DNA of 64,000 nucleotides from Paramecium octaurelia. Taxonomy: Eukaryota > Ciliophora > Oligohymenophorea > Peniculida > Parameciidae. Position 1 is the stretch's first letter; each line of letters starts with the position of its first letter. Position numbers and translations under genes: made by a program. The DNA is taken from contig CAJJDP010000150.1 in NCBI GenBank assembly GCA_905182995.1, forward strand, positions 124,001-188,000, given 5' to 3'. This document shows positions 49,390-60,232 of the stretch, in pieces. Below the pieces are notes generated by a model. That model was not told where the DNA came from. It did no database searches and saw nothing but the letters and a program-made list of their open reading frames with translations.

Positions 49390-51196
49390 ATGCTTTAGAT
49401 TTAGATTAATAACAAAAATCCAGAAGCATTTGCATTGTTTGACTACTTTATCACTCAATACTAAAAACTAAAAATTCTCAGAACTTAGTTTAATTTCTAT
49501 TTATGAGATATAAAATTTGATTAATTTATAATTTACAATATAGATGGAAGATTGTATTTAATAATATATTTAGAAATACTTTACGAAACGTTGTCCTCTT
49601 AAAACAAAATTTCATTATTGAGAGTGAATTAAGTGATGAGCATCAACATCTCTTATTTGTTGCTCCAACAATTTATTTAAAAACAGTCTTTTTAATTTTT
49701 TGGCTCAAAACGTCAATCAAAAATTGATTTAGAGAACTAAATTATGATTCTATGGGGGAATAAATTAAATGAGTTCGTTATGGGATTGGTTGTAATTTAA
49801 AGGATTATAATTGGATTAAAACCATAAAAATAAAATTTGTGAATAAAAATGGGATTTAATTTTGGAATTACTTAAAGAAGCAGTCCAACTTAATTGAATA
49901 AGCCAAAAGGGTAAGGATTTTTAATGGTTTGATTCATTTTTAATTATTTATTAGATGATTAATTAATCAAACAATGAATAATAGTCTAAAAATATCAGTA
50001 ATTTAATTTAAATAAATGAAGTATATTCAGTAACCAATTCGCATTTTCTCATTCGAAAATCATTTTAAACTTTATTAAATAGCTCCAGCAAGCCATGTAA
50101 TTACTTCATTCAGCCTGATTAAGGATGGATAAATTTAATTAATGAATATTATGTATTATACGGCATTTTAAATAGTATATCTTTTTTTTGTTTCTAATTA
50201 TAATATTTCGAATTAAATTACACCTAAATGTATAGCTTTTTGACCAACTAACTCATCTTTGATCTCTAACTCACCTAATAACACAACTATTGGAATATGT
50301 ATTAGAATATGCAGCAAATTTATTATCCTAATGTTTATGGCTATCCTTATGTTAATCAACCTTAAATTTACCATTAACTATAAGAGTAAATTGCTGTCTA
50401 ACCGGAACAAGGTATCAAAAGCTACAATAATTTTAGCGTAATTGAAAGAAGACTCGATTACATGCTAGGGTACAAGAAGATCACTTTTAGAGATGAAAGA
50501 TGTTGTGCCTGTTGTATCAAGTGAAACACTGGAGAAATACATACTATTGATTGTCAATGAAGATGAAGCTGTGAATCAAATAATTTCTTCGTTAAAAAAC
50601 AGTGGCTAATTTTCTTTGTCGAATGTCCTTGAGATTCTTACTCAGAAGCAGAAGCAATAACATAAAAGTAGGGAAGAACTTATAAAGTTTTGTCTGAGAA
50701 AGGCCTTTAAGTTCATCTTCAGAAAGGTACAGGAGGAAAATGGCAAATCAAGTAATTTATTAAACTTAATTAGTTAGAGACAAATTTGAAATAAGCTTAG
50801 AAAATATTCATCGAAGCAATCGAGTAAGAAACTAAGAAGTCCATAATTTTGCCATTCAGGAAAAACAGCAAGAATAAAACTATGAATACAGATTTCTTAA
50901 AAGAAATATTTTCTTCCCCAACATTTGTTCGATATTACGAGCAATATTTAGGTATGAATTAGATATAACTTTATAGGTTGCTTAGATGAACATATTCAAA
51001 AAGACTCAAAAAAAAAAATTGCTGCTTTATGCAATAAAATCTAGAATAAAATTTCAGATGATAAAATTGTATAATATATTTTTGAATCTAGTTTTCTTTC
51101 GACATTAAAAGGCTGCCTTGGTCTCTTTCCAATATCGAAAAAGTTAAAATAACTGCCAAAGAAATGTTATTATATTCTAAAAATCAGTATAATTGA
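49390..51196 (+). CDS. unidentified multi-exon gene, roughly 480 residues
   Basis: Three frames are strung together by probable introns (26 bp near 49.79 kb, 44 bp near 49.91 kb, 25 bp near 50.41 kb, 26 bp near 50.75 kb, 25 bp near 50.95 kb, 23 bp near 51.07 kb). Well-formed protein text appears in each: KIKFVNKNGIQFWNYLKKQS, KPCNYFIQPDQGWINLINEY, SSETLEKYILLIVNEDEAVN, DFLKEIFSSPTFVRYYEQYL. It ends TGA 51194-51196. No family recognised. The N-terminal 300 bp still contain an unresolved TGA. The start 49390 is 38 bp from the divergent UBE2W start. Confidence 0.45.
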
Positions 51197-51501
51197 GATT
51201 ACAATATTTATTCCTATTTTAATAAATCATAATCTAACTCATTCCCATTTCTTTAATCTTAATCGATTTTTTTTATAATTTCTGGAAAAAATCAGTAACA
51301 AATTTTTAAGATAAACAAAAAGATTACAAAAACTTAATAAATTTTAGAACTTTTGCATGAACTTATTTACATTTATTGATGTTGTGACATAATTTGCGAA
51401 ATACCCCCCAAAACGCTAATTATATTTATTCTAATTAAAATTTACTATTAATAATATTCATAATATTAAATTATTTTAATTAGGATTAAACAAATCAAAA
51501 C

Positions 51502-52517
51502 TCAATAAATCAGAATCAGAATCATTAATAAAATTATATCCTTCTAAAAAGCCTTGCTTTAAGTCGAAATATATTCCTCATAACAATGAGAATCAGCTTT
51601 TTCCAAATTCAATTCACATTCAAATTTTTATTAATTCCATCTGCACTACTCTTTCTTAAAATTGCACATAGTAGGATTGCTCAGCAGTTAGCATCTAAAT
51701 ATTCTTAAAACAATCTTACTCAATATTTTTACATTGATTCATGTTCCAATAACACTAACCTTAATTTTTCACACAAGAGTCATAAGTAAGATAATCTGAG
51801 CATTTGGAACATGCACTAACATTTAATTATTTTGATCTACTTATTTCTCCAAATACATTGAACTCCATTAACAAATTTACAATCAGCCATTTTTAATTTA
51901 TGTTTGCAATCTTCTATTAAACACTATAGATTTATCTCATCGGGCACTACTCTCTTAGATTAGTCAACAACCTTCCCATCGACAAGTGCTGCACATCTAC
52001 ATTTGATTTTATGGGATACTTATATTGCAATCTAGACTTTATGCATCCACTTATAGTTTTGAAATCCTCACATTTTGTTACTTCAACGCATTCATCGTTT
52101 TACCAATCACATGATACATCAGCATATGGTCCGCATGAAATACGGTTATTAAAATATTAACATCTATCTTAATTAAATGTTGGTATACGTAAAATCAATG
52201 CAGTTTCCATCAGTATTCTCTGACTCACTTATTTCTGAGTAAAATGAATGTCCAACTTCAAATCCATCCCACATACATTTATATGCTTAATGTTTGCATG
52301 AGTATTCATTAGAGTATTAATCGCAAGGAATTTGTGTATGAGGTATTTTCTCACAATCATAGGTGGTCTAACTCAATTGACAAATGTTATTAAAATTGTA
52401 ATCTTTAACAGTTTTACAGAGATCTACGTCAAGGATTGATGCACAAGTAAGAGGAATGGAAGCACAGGCTTTAGCCTAAGTGTATAAAGTTGATGTAAGT
52501 AAAGTATAAAATATCAT
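51502..52517 (-). CDS. secreted Cys-rich protein with Paramecium surface-antigen-like repeats
   Basis: 307 residues; introns of 25, 23, 25 and 19 bp give exactly 308 codons. The signal peptide is MIFYTLLTSTLYTQAKACA. The body has four or five repeats of the form Y..C......C.W....C....C, for example CDQYSNEYSCKHQAYKCMWD and LTYDSCVKNQGQCYWNMNQC. The protein ends in a short hydrophobic stretch (IILLMILILIY), as in GPI-anchored surface antigens. The spacing fits the Paramecium surface antigen domain. It is far smaller than true immobilisation antigens, so it is a short relative. A cell-surface or ciliary-surface location is expected. Confidence 0.7.
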
Positions 52518-52610
52518 ATATTTAGGTTTATAAATAGAACCCTCAGTCAAATATAAAATCAACTATTGTATCATTGAGATATATATTGTCTATTGTGTGT
52601 TCTTAGCAAG

Positions 52611-52868
52611 ATGAATATACATAAGGCAAGTATTCAATTCAAAAATTTGAGGGTTGTTTTCTTGGAGATGATAAAATACTAGTTGAGAGATTAACAACAT
52701 GAGTTTTAAGATGCTTTTACTATGTGGTAGTTGAATTTGATATAGTATAACTTGACGGATTGTTGTAAGGAATATCAAATTTAAACTGATCGATCTTGGT
52801 TCAAAATACTTTAAGAATAGGAATATTTGATCAACTACAATCATTAAACAATTAACAACAATATTTGA
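52611..52868 (+). CDS. tiny unknown ORF, 85 residues
   Basis: Uninterrupted in the ciliate code from ATG 52611 to TGA 52866-52868. Amphipathic and Gln-rich (QLRDQQHEFQDAFTMWQLNL) with a Cys pair. It sits 93 bp from the divergent surface-antigen-like gene and almost abuts the convergent gene ending at 52872. Coding status is plausible but not proven. Confidence 0.35.
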
Positions 52869-52871
52869 ATA

Positions 52872-53971
52872 TCAAATTTAGATTTAAGAAACATTCATTC
52901 GTCCTTCTTCTAAGACAACATATTGTTAATATTTACACTCACTAACAATAATATAATAGGGGACTTCTCCAAGTATAGAAACACTAATCTCTGCTAATAA
53001 CTCCTTCTATATCAATGAACAAACATGCAAATTTAATTTGAATAATAATATTGTTATAGAATGATTATAAAAATGAAAAGGGCAAATTTAATAATATTTA
53101 CTCTAATCTCTCGTAAATTTAGTTACTCCTAATTTAATTATTGTTTTAAGTTGAGGATCTTATTGACTTGAATACTCTCAATCTAAGACATATTTGTTCA
53201 ATCTTTCTCTGAATTATGATATTTTAATTTCATACTTCATTATTATTTGTTTAATCTTCATTTTAGCCATTCCATTTTTTACTTATTCTATGAATCTTCC
53301 TTTATTATGTATATAAAAATGATTTGTTCTTTTTTTATTTGTGTATTGTTCCATAAGCTAGTCTCTCAAGGAGCTGCAAATAATAAACTTATTATTTTAA
53401 ACTTGAAATTATTCTAGATGGACACCAGCATCAATGACTATTGGATTAATGTTTGAATAAGTCCTTTATATATATTCGCAACTATAAAATATGATAATCT
53501 TATTAAGAATAAGTTAGATATTTGATCGTTTGAGATAATATGTCGAATTTAATGTTTTTTTTTGAATGAGCTACTCAATTTTTAGGTGCTGCAGGGAAGC
53601 TTAATATAGAATTAGAGATAGTTCTAGAGGTTGAAGTGGATAAAAGCACATGAACTGAAAATTCTGATGATAAAACTTTAATTCGCTGACTCCTGGTATT
53701 CTAAGATTTGCTTATGATGTCTCAATAAGATATCATATAGAGTCGGATATATTCATATTTTTCGATATTTTATTCATAATTACGATGTCTTTTAGCAACT
53801 TTAGTTTCAATTCGTTAGATTATGTTATAAAAAATTAATTGTATACAGTTACAATTTAAGGGCTTATTTTGGTAAAGCACATATGTGCATTATAGAATTT
53901 TCTTCAAGCGAAAAAATGAATAGATCATAATTTGGAGAGACAAAGAGCAACGAAGATTTTTGATTTTCCAT
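52872..53971 (-). CDS. unidentified gene, splicing uncertain
   Basis: ATG 53969-53971 opens a good protein start (SSLLFVSPNYDLFIFSLEEN) that resembles a WD/propeller strand pair. A long open stretch later includes NPIVIDAGVHLEQFQ and RDQLMEQYTNKKRTNHFYI. At least two introns are needed; the last exon could end at TGA 52872 or, with a 23 bp intron, at 52939. No family assigned. The region 53972-54178 upstream holds no gene that I can see. Confidence 0.4.
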
Positions 53972-54178
53972 TTTAAGGGGATATAAAAAATATATTAATT
54001 AAATAACTAAAAGAAACACTAAATAAGGGGATTTTTAAAAAAAATTAAAAAAGATACGACACTCACTTAAATTGTAAATACCATAAAGTTAAAAAGTTAA
54101 ATTAAGCATGGGGGAGGTGTGTTGGGAATGACGAATCTTTTTAGTTAAAGATCAAAATTTAAATATCAAACAAGCAGA

Positions 54179-56506
54179 ATGTCTGGACAACCTCCTTTCA
54201 AGTAAAGAAGCATTCTAATATTTAGTTTTCTAAATATGTCGAATTTTAACATGTTGAATCCCCAAAATACTTAAATATCTTAAGCGTATGAGAAGGCAAT
54301 TAAAGATGCTGCGAACAGTGTGCATTTATAAAAATTAGGAAAAAAACAACTATAATAAATTGCAAAAGAACTGAATATACCTGAAAAAAAAAAAAAAGAA
54401 GAAATTATTGCCTAAATTCCAAAACAACTCCTATAATATTTGATATAAGTAGATCCTTCTAGACCAGTTGAATAACTTCTTCAACACCAACCAAACCTCC
54501 AAAACAATGAAAGCATTATGGCCATCTTAAAAAAATTTTAAGGAAGCATAATAAATAAAACATAATCCTTCCAACAATAGCCTCAAATGCAGCGTGCCAT
54601 CCCACAATTACTCCAAAATTCTTACCTGAATTATGTATTGAATTCATTTACATTTAAGATGGTACTCCCATAAGCACAATAAACATAACAATAAATGTTA
54701 CCATAATACTCCCAATTAATGAATATCAATCTCTATCAATAACATTTAAGATAAAACCCTCCACAGCAATTTTTCTATCAATATAACAGTATGCATTCTG
54801 ATTTAATTAGATTAATGGAATGATCCCCTTCCTCAGACAGAAATGTAATAACTCCTCATGTGTCCATGTAAGTAAGAAAATTCCTATTATTCCAAGAATC
54901 ATTCCCGCCAAAAGAATTACTAATGAGGAAGTTAAATGCATTAATTGTGACAATAAACTACATATTTCTTGTCTCAAATTGTAGCCCAACGATGTCAAGA
55001 TGTTTGAGTGTCCTGTTTGCATACTCAGTAAAATTGACCCGCTCAATCAAATTATTAAAGTTCTTGCCAAACCAACATTGATGAATACTACTTAAAGTAC
55101 ACTCAATTTCATGCTTACAACAGAAGAATATCAGTAATATTTCTATCAATATAAACTTAGCCAATTATAAGATCGCTCATTTTAATACTAAGTCGAATTG
55201 AGATCTATAAGATTAGACGCCAAATACATGAATGAAATTACATGGCCCGATTTCTGTGAGATCTCCATCAACTAATAACGTATTTCTGAATTCAAACCAC
55301 TCAAATCCAATAGCAGTCTTAAAAAGAGAAAGGATGAAATTTAAATCATTCCCTAATAGCAAAACAATTTAGCTTTCTCCCTCAAATCAGGCTACAACCA
55401 GATCATCATCAAAGAAGTCCAAAATTGTTAGGAGCCCAAAACATAGTTTAAATTATGCGAAGAGTACAACCCTATTTTTATTCTTAGCGGTGTCTATGCA
55501 TAAGCCATTTATTTGACTAAGAAGAGACCTCATCAGGACTTGATCAATCAAATTAAACAAAATAAGGACTGTATCAAAACTAAAGAAGAATGTGTTAAAC
55601 TCATATAAAAAGCATGCATAGCAGAAAAAACTGATAATGATGTTTAAATTGATAAAATTACAATCAAAGTCTCCCTGAAGTGTTAATTCGACTATTAAAT
55701 GATTTAAGTAAGAGTGCTTCATATCATTAGACTCCTGCTCGAGGAAGGTTTTGTACCCATGTATAATGTTTCTCTCTTGAAAATACTATTACAATTAATG
55801 CAGGTACATCAAGAAAATGGAAGTGTCCAGTTTGCAAGAAAAAAATATTTGATATAACGATTGACTAGTATTAATTGTAATTGCTGGATTAATACAGAAA
55901 CAACAAAGAGAACATCAAGGAGGTGGTTTTTGATTAAAATGTAACATTTTCACTTTAACTCTAGGGTGATATTGTGTAAGAGATCAAAGAAGAATTTTAA
56001 GAATCAGAAGAAGAATAAATCAGCATCAATAAATAAAATCAAATAGAGGAACAATAGAAACAACCTCTTTAGTAGAAACCTGATCCAACATTACTCTCTA
56101 GACTGATGCTATTTAATCCTGCAGCAACTTTTATGTAAATTCAACTTTGCAAAAAATAAATTGATTAAATTAATGTCTTACAATAACAACAACAACAACT
56201 ATCATAACAATAAATCCAGTAAAAAGATAAAAATGAAAATGTCAATTCTTCTTAAAATAAAGCGTAATTAAAGTAATTTGTTGAGTCAAATTTATCTAAT
56301 ATAGAGGGAAAATAAAATTCATTACAATCTCAATTATCCCAATAAACTATTACTAAACCTAAATTCATTAAATTTAAAAAATTCGAAACTTGGTAAGATG
56401 AGATATCCCAGTAAGAAATTGCTTAAAAGAATTTAGAAAAATAAATCAATGATTAGTTAAATGAAGAATAAAATTTAGAATAAAAGTAGTCATAACAATA
56501 ATAAGA

Positions 56507-56574
<68 letters not shown>

Positions 56575-57221
56575 GATAATAATAACAATAGGTTTCCCAT
56601 TAAGAAAATGATAAACCAAATCAAAAATCTAATAGATTAAAAGAAAGAATGGTTAGAGTAATCAAAAAATAATTTTCTGAATTTATTAGAAAAAACTTTG
56701 CTAATAACATAAATGCAACCAATGAATAGAATCCCAAAAATCCCTAATAAACTTAATAATAATAACTACATTAGAGTGCCACCAAGAAATATATATACAA
56801 ATTTTCTGAAGAGAAGCCTAAGATTAATACTAGTTCTCAATTCCCTAAAATGCTGGCTGATCAGATTATAATGCAAAATCCTGGTCAAACTGAAAAGCAA
56901 CATGAAGATTTGAAAGCATTTAGTGAAGAGTAATTAAAATCATTATAAGCTTTCCAAGGAAGCGTATTTCAACAATAACTAATAAATTCAAAATAATAGG
57001 ATTAAAATATTTTAATATAAAAAGCACTAAGTCATCAAAATCCACCAATTATTGCACATCAACAACAACAATTATAATAATTATAACAATAACAATAGTA
57101 ATAAATTTCTTAACAAAAATTGAAAGAAAAACCTATAATAAAAATAAAATCTCCTTAACCTACTAGTGTTCAAGAGGGTAAAAATGGAAAAGATATGGAA
57201 AATCCAATTTGTATAGATTGA
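54179..57221 (+). CDS. PIAS/Siz-type SUMO E3 ligase: SAP, PHD-like, PINIT, SP-RING, poly-Gln
   Basis: About 990 residues. The SAP motif (LGKKQLQQIAKELNI) lies near residue 45. A PHD-like zinc finger follows (CINCDNKLHISCLKL ... ECPVCI), then a PINIT-like region. The SP-RING spans TPARGRFCTHVQCFSL to KWKCPVCKKKIFDIT. This order matches Siz1-type ligases that attach SUMO to nuclear proteins. The C-terminal 400 residues are Gln-rich, including 21 Gln from a (TAA)21 tract, and end NPICID, which has the shape of a SUMO-interacting motif. A 23 bp intron sits just before the SP-RING Cys-His core and another before the PHD region. Stop TGA 57219-57221. Confidence 0.9.
56511..56573 (+). repeat. (TAA)21 microsatellite coding poly-Gln
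   Basis: Twenty-one perfect TAA repeats, in frame with the SUMO ligase and read as glutamine in the ciliate code. Followed by AGA and further TAA/CAA/TAG codons. A pure repeat of this length should vary between strains. Confidence 0.97.
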
Positions 57222-57307
57222 TCATAATACATTTTTTTTGTTACAAAAATTAAATTGAATAAATAATCAATAATAATTTCGATAAACATTGATTTCTCTA
57301 ACTTGTT

Positions 57308-58807
57308 TCAATCCAAAAATTGATTACCATTATTGATCATAAATTTATGTTTGTTTGTCCGGGTATGTAGAGTATATATGAACATAAAATATTAATACAA
57401 GAATCTGAGTTTTATTTAAATAAATACTTTGCATAATAAAAGCAGCCCACTTAGTATCACCTAATACTTTTATATCCCATATTCCAAATGATCAAAATTT
57501 GGATTAAATTCTCCTAAATAAGGCTAATTTTGAATCAAATAAATACAGTGCTATAAATAGCCAACCAGACTATGTCTTGAATCAAGGCGACAATTAGCAT
57601 AGCCATTATTATTTTAATATGCAGTAAAGATTGCAATCTATAGTTTTTTTAATAGAATAGAAAGCAGTAAAATATTACAATGTACTTTTATAAATCTAAA
57701 ACTTACATCCAGATAGATAGTTCGGTAGATACTATTAAGTAATCCAATTATTAAATAGAGAATCGTTAATAACAAAGAGATTTATACAAGCCTATCTATT
57801 TATCTTTCATCAATGGATTAAGCTCCATTTTAAGATTGATATAGTAACTATTATTATTAATTTGGTTATGATTAATAGGTTGAAACACCTACATTAGGAA
57901 CTTTTAATTCCTATCTAAAAGGTTAGGCAATAATTTCCAAATCTATAACATGATCATTCAATTCCTACTCTAATAGATTAATTTGGACTGTATTCTCATT
58001 GATTAAATCAATTAAATATTTATTCTAGATTTTTATTAAGAATTAGTACTTTTGAATGAATCCACTAAACTTTAATATGCAGTTTAGCTCTAATAACAGA
58101 GTTACTTTCATCTGTAAGATTGACATGGATGTCATGAAGCATTTAATCATTAAATGTATTAATGTCAAGGTTGGCAACTCCTCCTAGACCTCTTTTTTGT
58201 AGTAATTCAGTATCTAATAAGATGAATTTTAAGATTGCAGATTCATTTGCGTTGCTAAATATTTTCGATTAAATACAATTCAAAGGATTCATTCCATTAA
58301 GGTTTTTATCTACTGGATAATTCTAATAATTTATTTATTAAATAATTACAGGTATATACTACGGTTGTCATGCATTCTACGCTAACTTACAATTATCCAC
58401 TCCCTTGATAAAAAATGTCAGCATCAAGAATTTCTATATTTAATTTATTGGTATTAGTGAGACTGTTAGTTTGAGATTATCTCAATTTGTCTTGATAAGC
58501 TCTAAGTTCGCTTTTGAAAATTCAAATCTAAAATTTACATATTTCTTTGATCTATAATTTGTTAGCCTTTATTTATCTTATCGTTTAAGACTTCATAAGC
58601 TTTCTTCATCACATAAATCAGTTAGTTAATTGTACACTGCTATTGTGATTAAGCTCCTGGTATTTAATCAATTAACTATTGAAATACATCACGATCAAAA
58701 TATCCATTCTAACATTTTGAATCCAGGAATGCTAATAAATCTCTCAATTTGAATTATTGATTATGTTATTGGGAAAATTCGTTGAAAACATCTGTGAATG
58801 AATTCAT
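57308..58807 (-). CDS. C2-domain protein with C-terminal hydrophobic region, 3' end uncertain
   Basis: The N-terminal 110 residues are helical (KLRDLLAFLDSKCQNGYFDR). A C2 domain follows: LNIEILDADIFYQGSGQLQV, KPQWNESFEF (NPxWNE equivalent), LKFILLDTEL, GGVANLDINTF, LHIKVQWIH. Introns of 27 and 22 bp fall inside it, and the acidic Ca2+ loops are only partly kept. After a coiled-coil stretch comes a hydrophobic segment (ISLLLTILYLIIGLLNS), so the protein may be membrane anchored. The reading stays open to TGA 57308, only 86 bp from the convergent SUMO ligase stop; the true end may be earlier. Start ATG 58805-58807. Confidence 0.65.
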
Positions 58808-58845
58808 TTTAATTATATAACAATAGATTAATATATATAATTATT

Positions 58846-60024
58846 TCATAATTTCTAAATCTACATAAATAATTGTCGCAATTCATCAAGTTCTTTTATT
58901 TTGAATGTCTTCTTGGCTTTTATTTATTCAAAACATTATTAAATCAAGTTATAACTTGAGCAGTCATCGTAATATTAAATAATTTTAGAATGTTTGCACC
59001 AAGTCTTAATTTATTTGATCAGTTTTTCAATATCGATAATATTATTTTGAGATTTTACAATTTATCCTAATTCTGAATTCGATTCAAGATATGTCAAAGG
59101 TTTTGTTTATTGTTTTTCATACTCAATTATATTCTTATTTTCATTTATTGAATTATAAATAAAGTCTATTCCTATCAGTTTGATTTATTGTAACGATTGG
59201 TTCAATATTTGATATTCTTCAGCTATAAATTTTTTGACTGTTGATGCGCGTTGTTCGATTTTTTATAAATTCTACAATGTGAATGCATGTTATATTAATT
59301 CTTGTTGTTGAGATTTATCAATCAATTACTACTTTTCTCTCAAAAGCAATTGATACTTTTACTTAAGCATTTACTTAATATTAATAAGTCTATCTTATAA
59401 TTGGTTTTAAATGATGGGACCATCGATCTATAATTTTTGATTAATTTGATTAATTTTTTTGATGTTCCCATAATCATATATCAATATTTCATTATTGTAA
59501 ATCGCTTCCTTCATATGTTTAATTTTTTCGCTTTGAACCTTCTATTTAATAAATAATAAGATCTAAATCAACTCAATCCTCATCTTTTCATCATAAATTT
59601 TTTCGAGTTCCATGCATTCTTTATTAACCGGAGTGGTTTGTGCATTTTACTTTGGTTTTTATAGTTTTTTCAAGATTTCAAATTCCTTAATCATATAAGT
59701 CCCTAGATTCTATAAACCTATTAAGCCCTAAACTAAGCAATTTTCCTCTAAACCATTTCGAAACAATTATTCCACATCATATAATTATTTCATTAGGTCT
59801 TAAAATTGACTAGCCAATCTCTTTTATTATTGAATGATGTTTTAGTATGGATATTGTTTGTCATTAATGAAAATTGAATTCAAATTTTCACTTTTACTTT
59901 GTATTAGACTGGGTTGTTAGAAATGTTATTATTTAAATTCTATTTAAGCCACCTTTTCAAAATTAGATCTGGATTTCGATTTAATGCTCTGTAACAATTC
60001 CCTAGCTCTTTCAATTGAATTCAT
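58846..60024 (-). CDS. intronless coiled-coil protein, 392 residues
   Basis: A single clean ORF of 393 codons in the ciliate code. Helical throughout, with heptads such as IQNQLQDRLINIKQMLKQKY and a C-terminal KAKKTFKIKELDELRQLF. Rich in Gln from TAA/TAG. No known domain. A cytoskeletal, basal-body or vesicle-tether role is possible but not shown. Same strand as its neighbours; starts 209 bp from the K+ channel stop. Confidence 0.7.
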
Positions 60025-60232
60025 AAAAATAGATGTTAATAATTAATTAATAATTTCTAATAACAGAAATTTAAATGCTTGAATCTGGAAATAATTAGAG
60101 AATAATCAAATTTAGAGAATTTAAGATTCAAAAATCCATTTGGATCATGATTGTGTATGGGTAGACTCCAAAGGGCTCTTAAATACATTATAAAGAAATT
60201 ATATAAAAATAATATAAAGATTAATTAATCAA

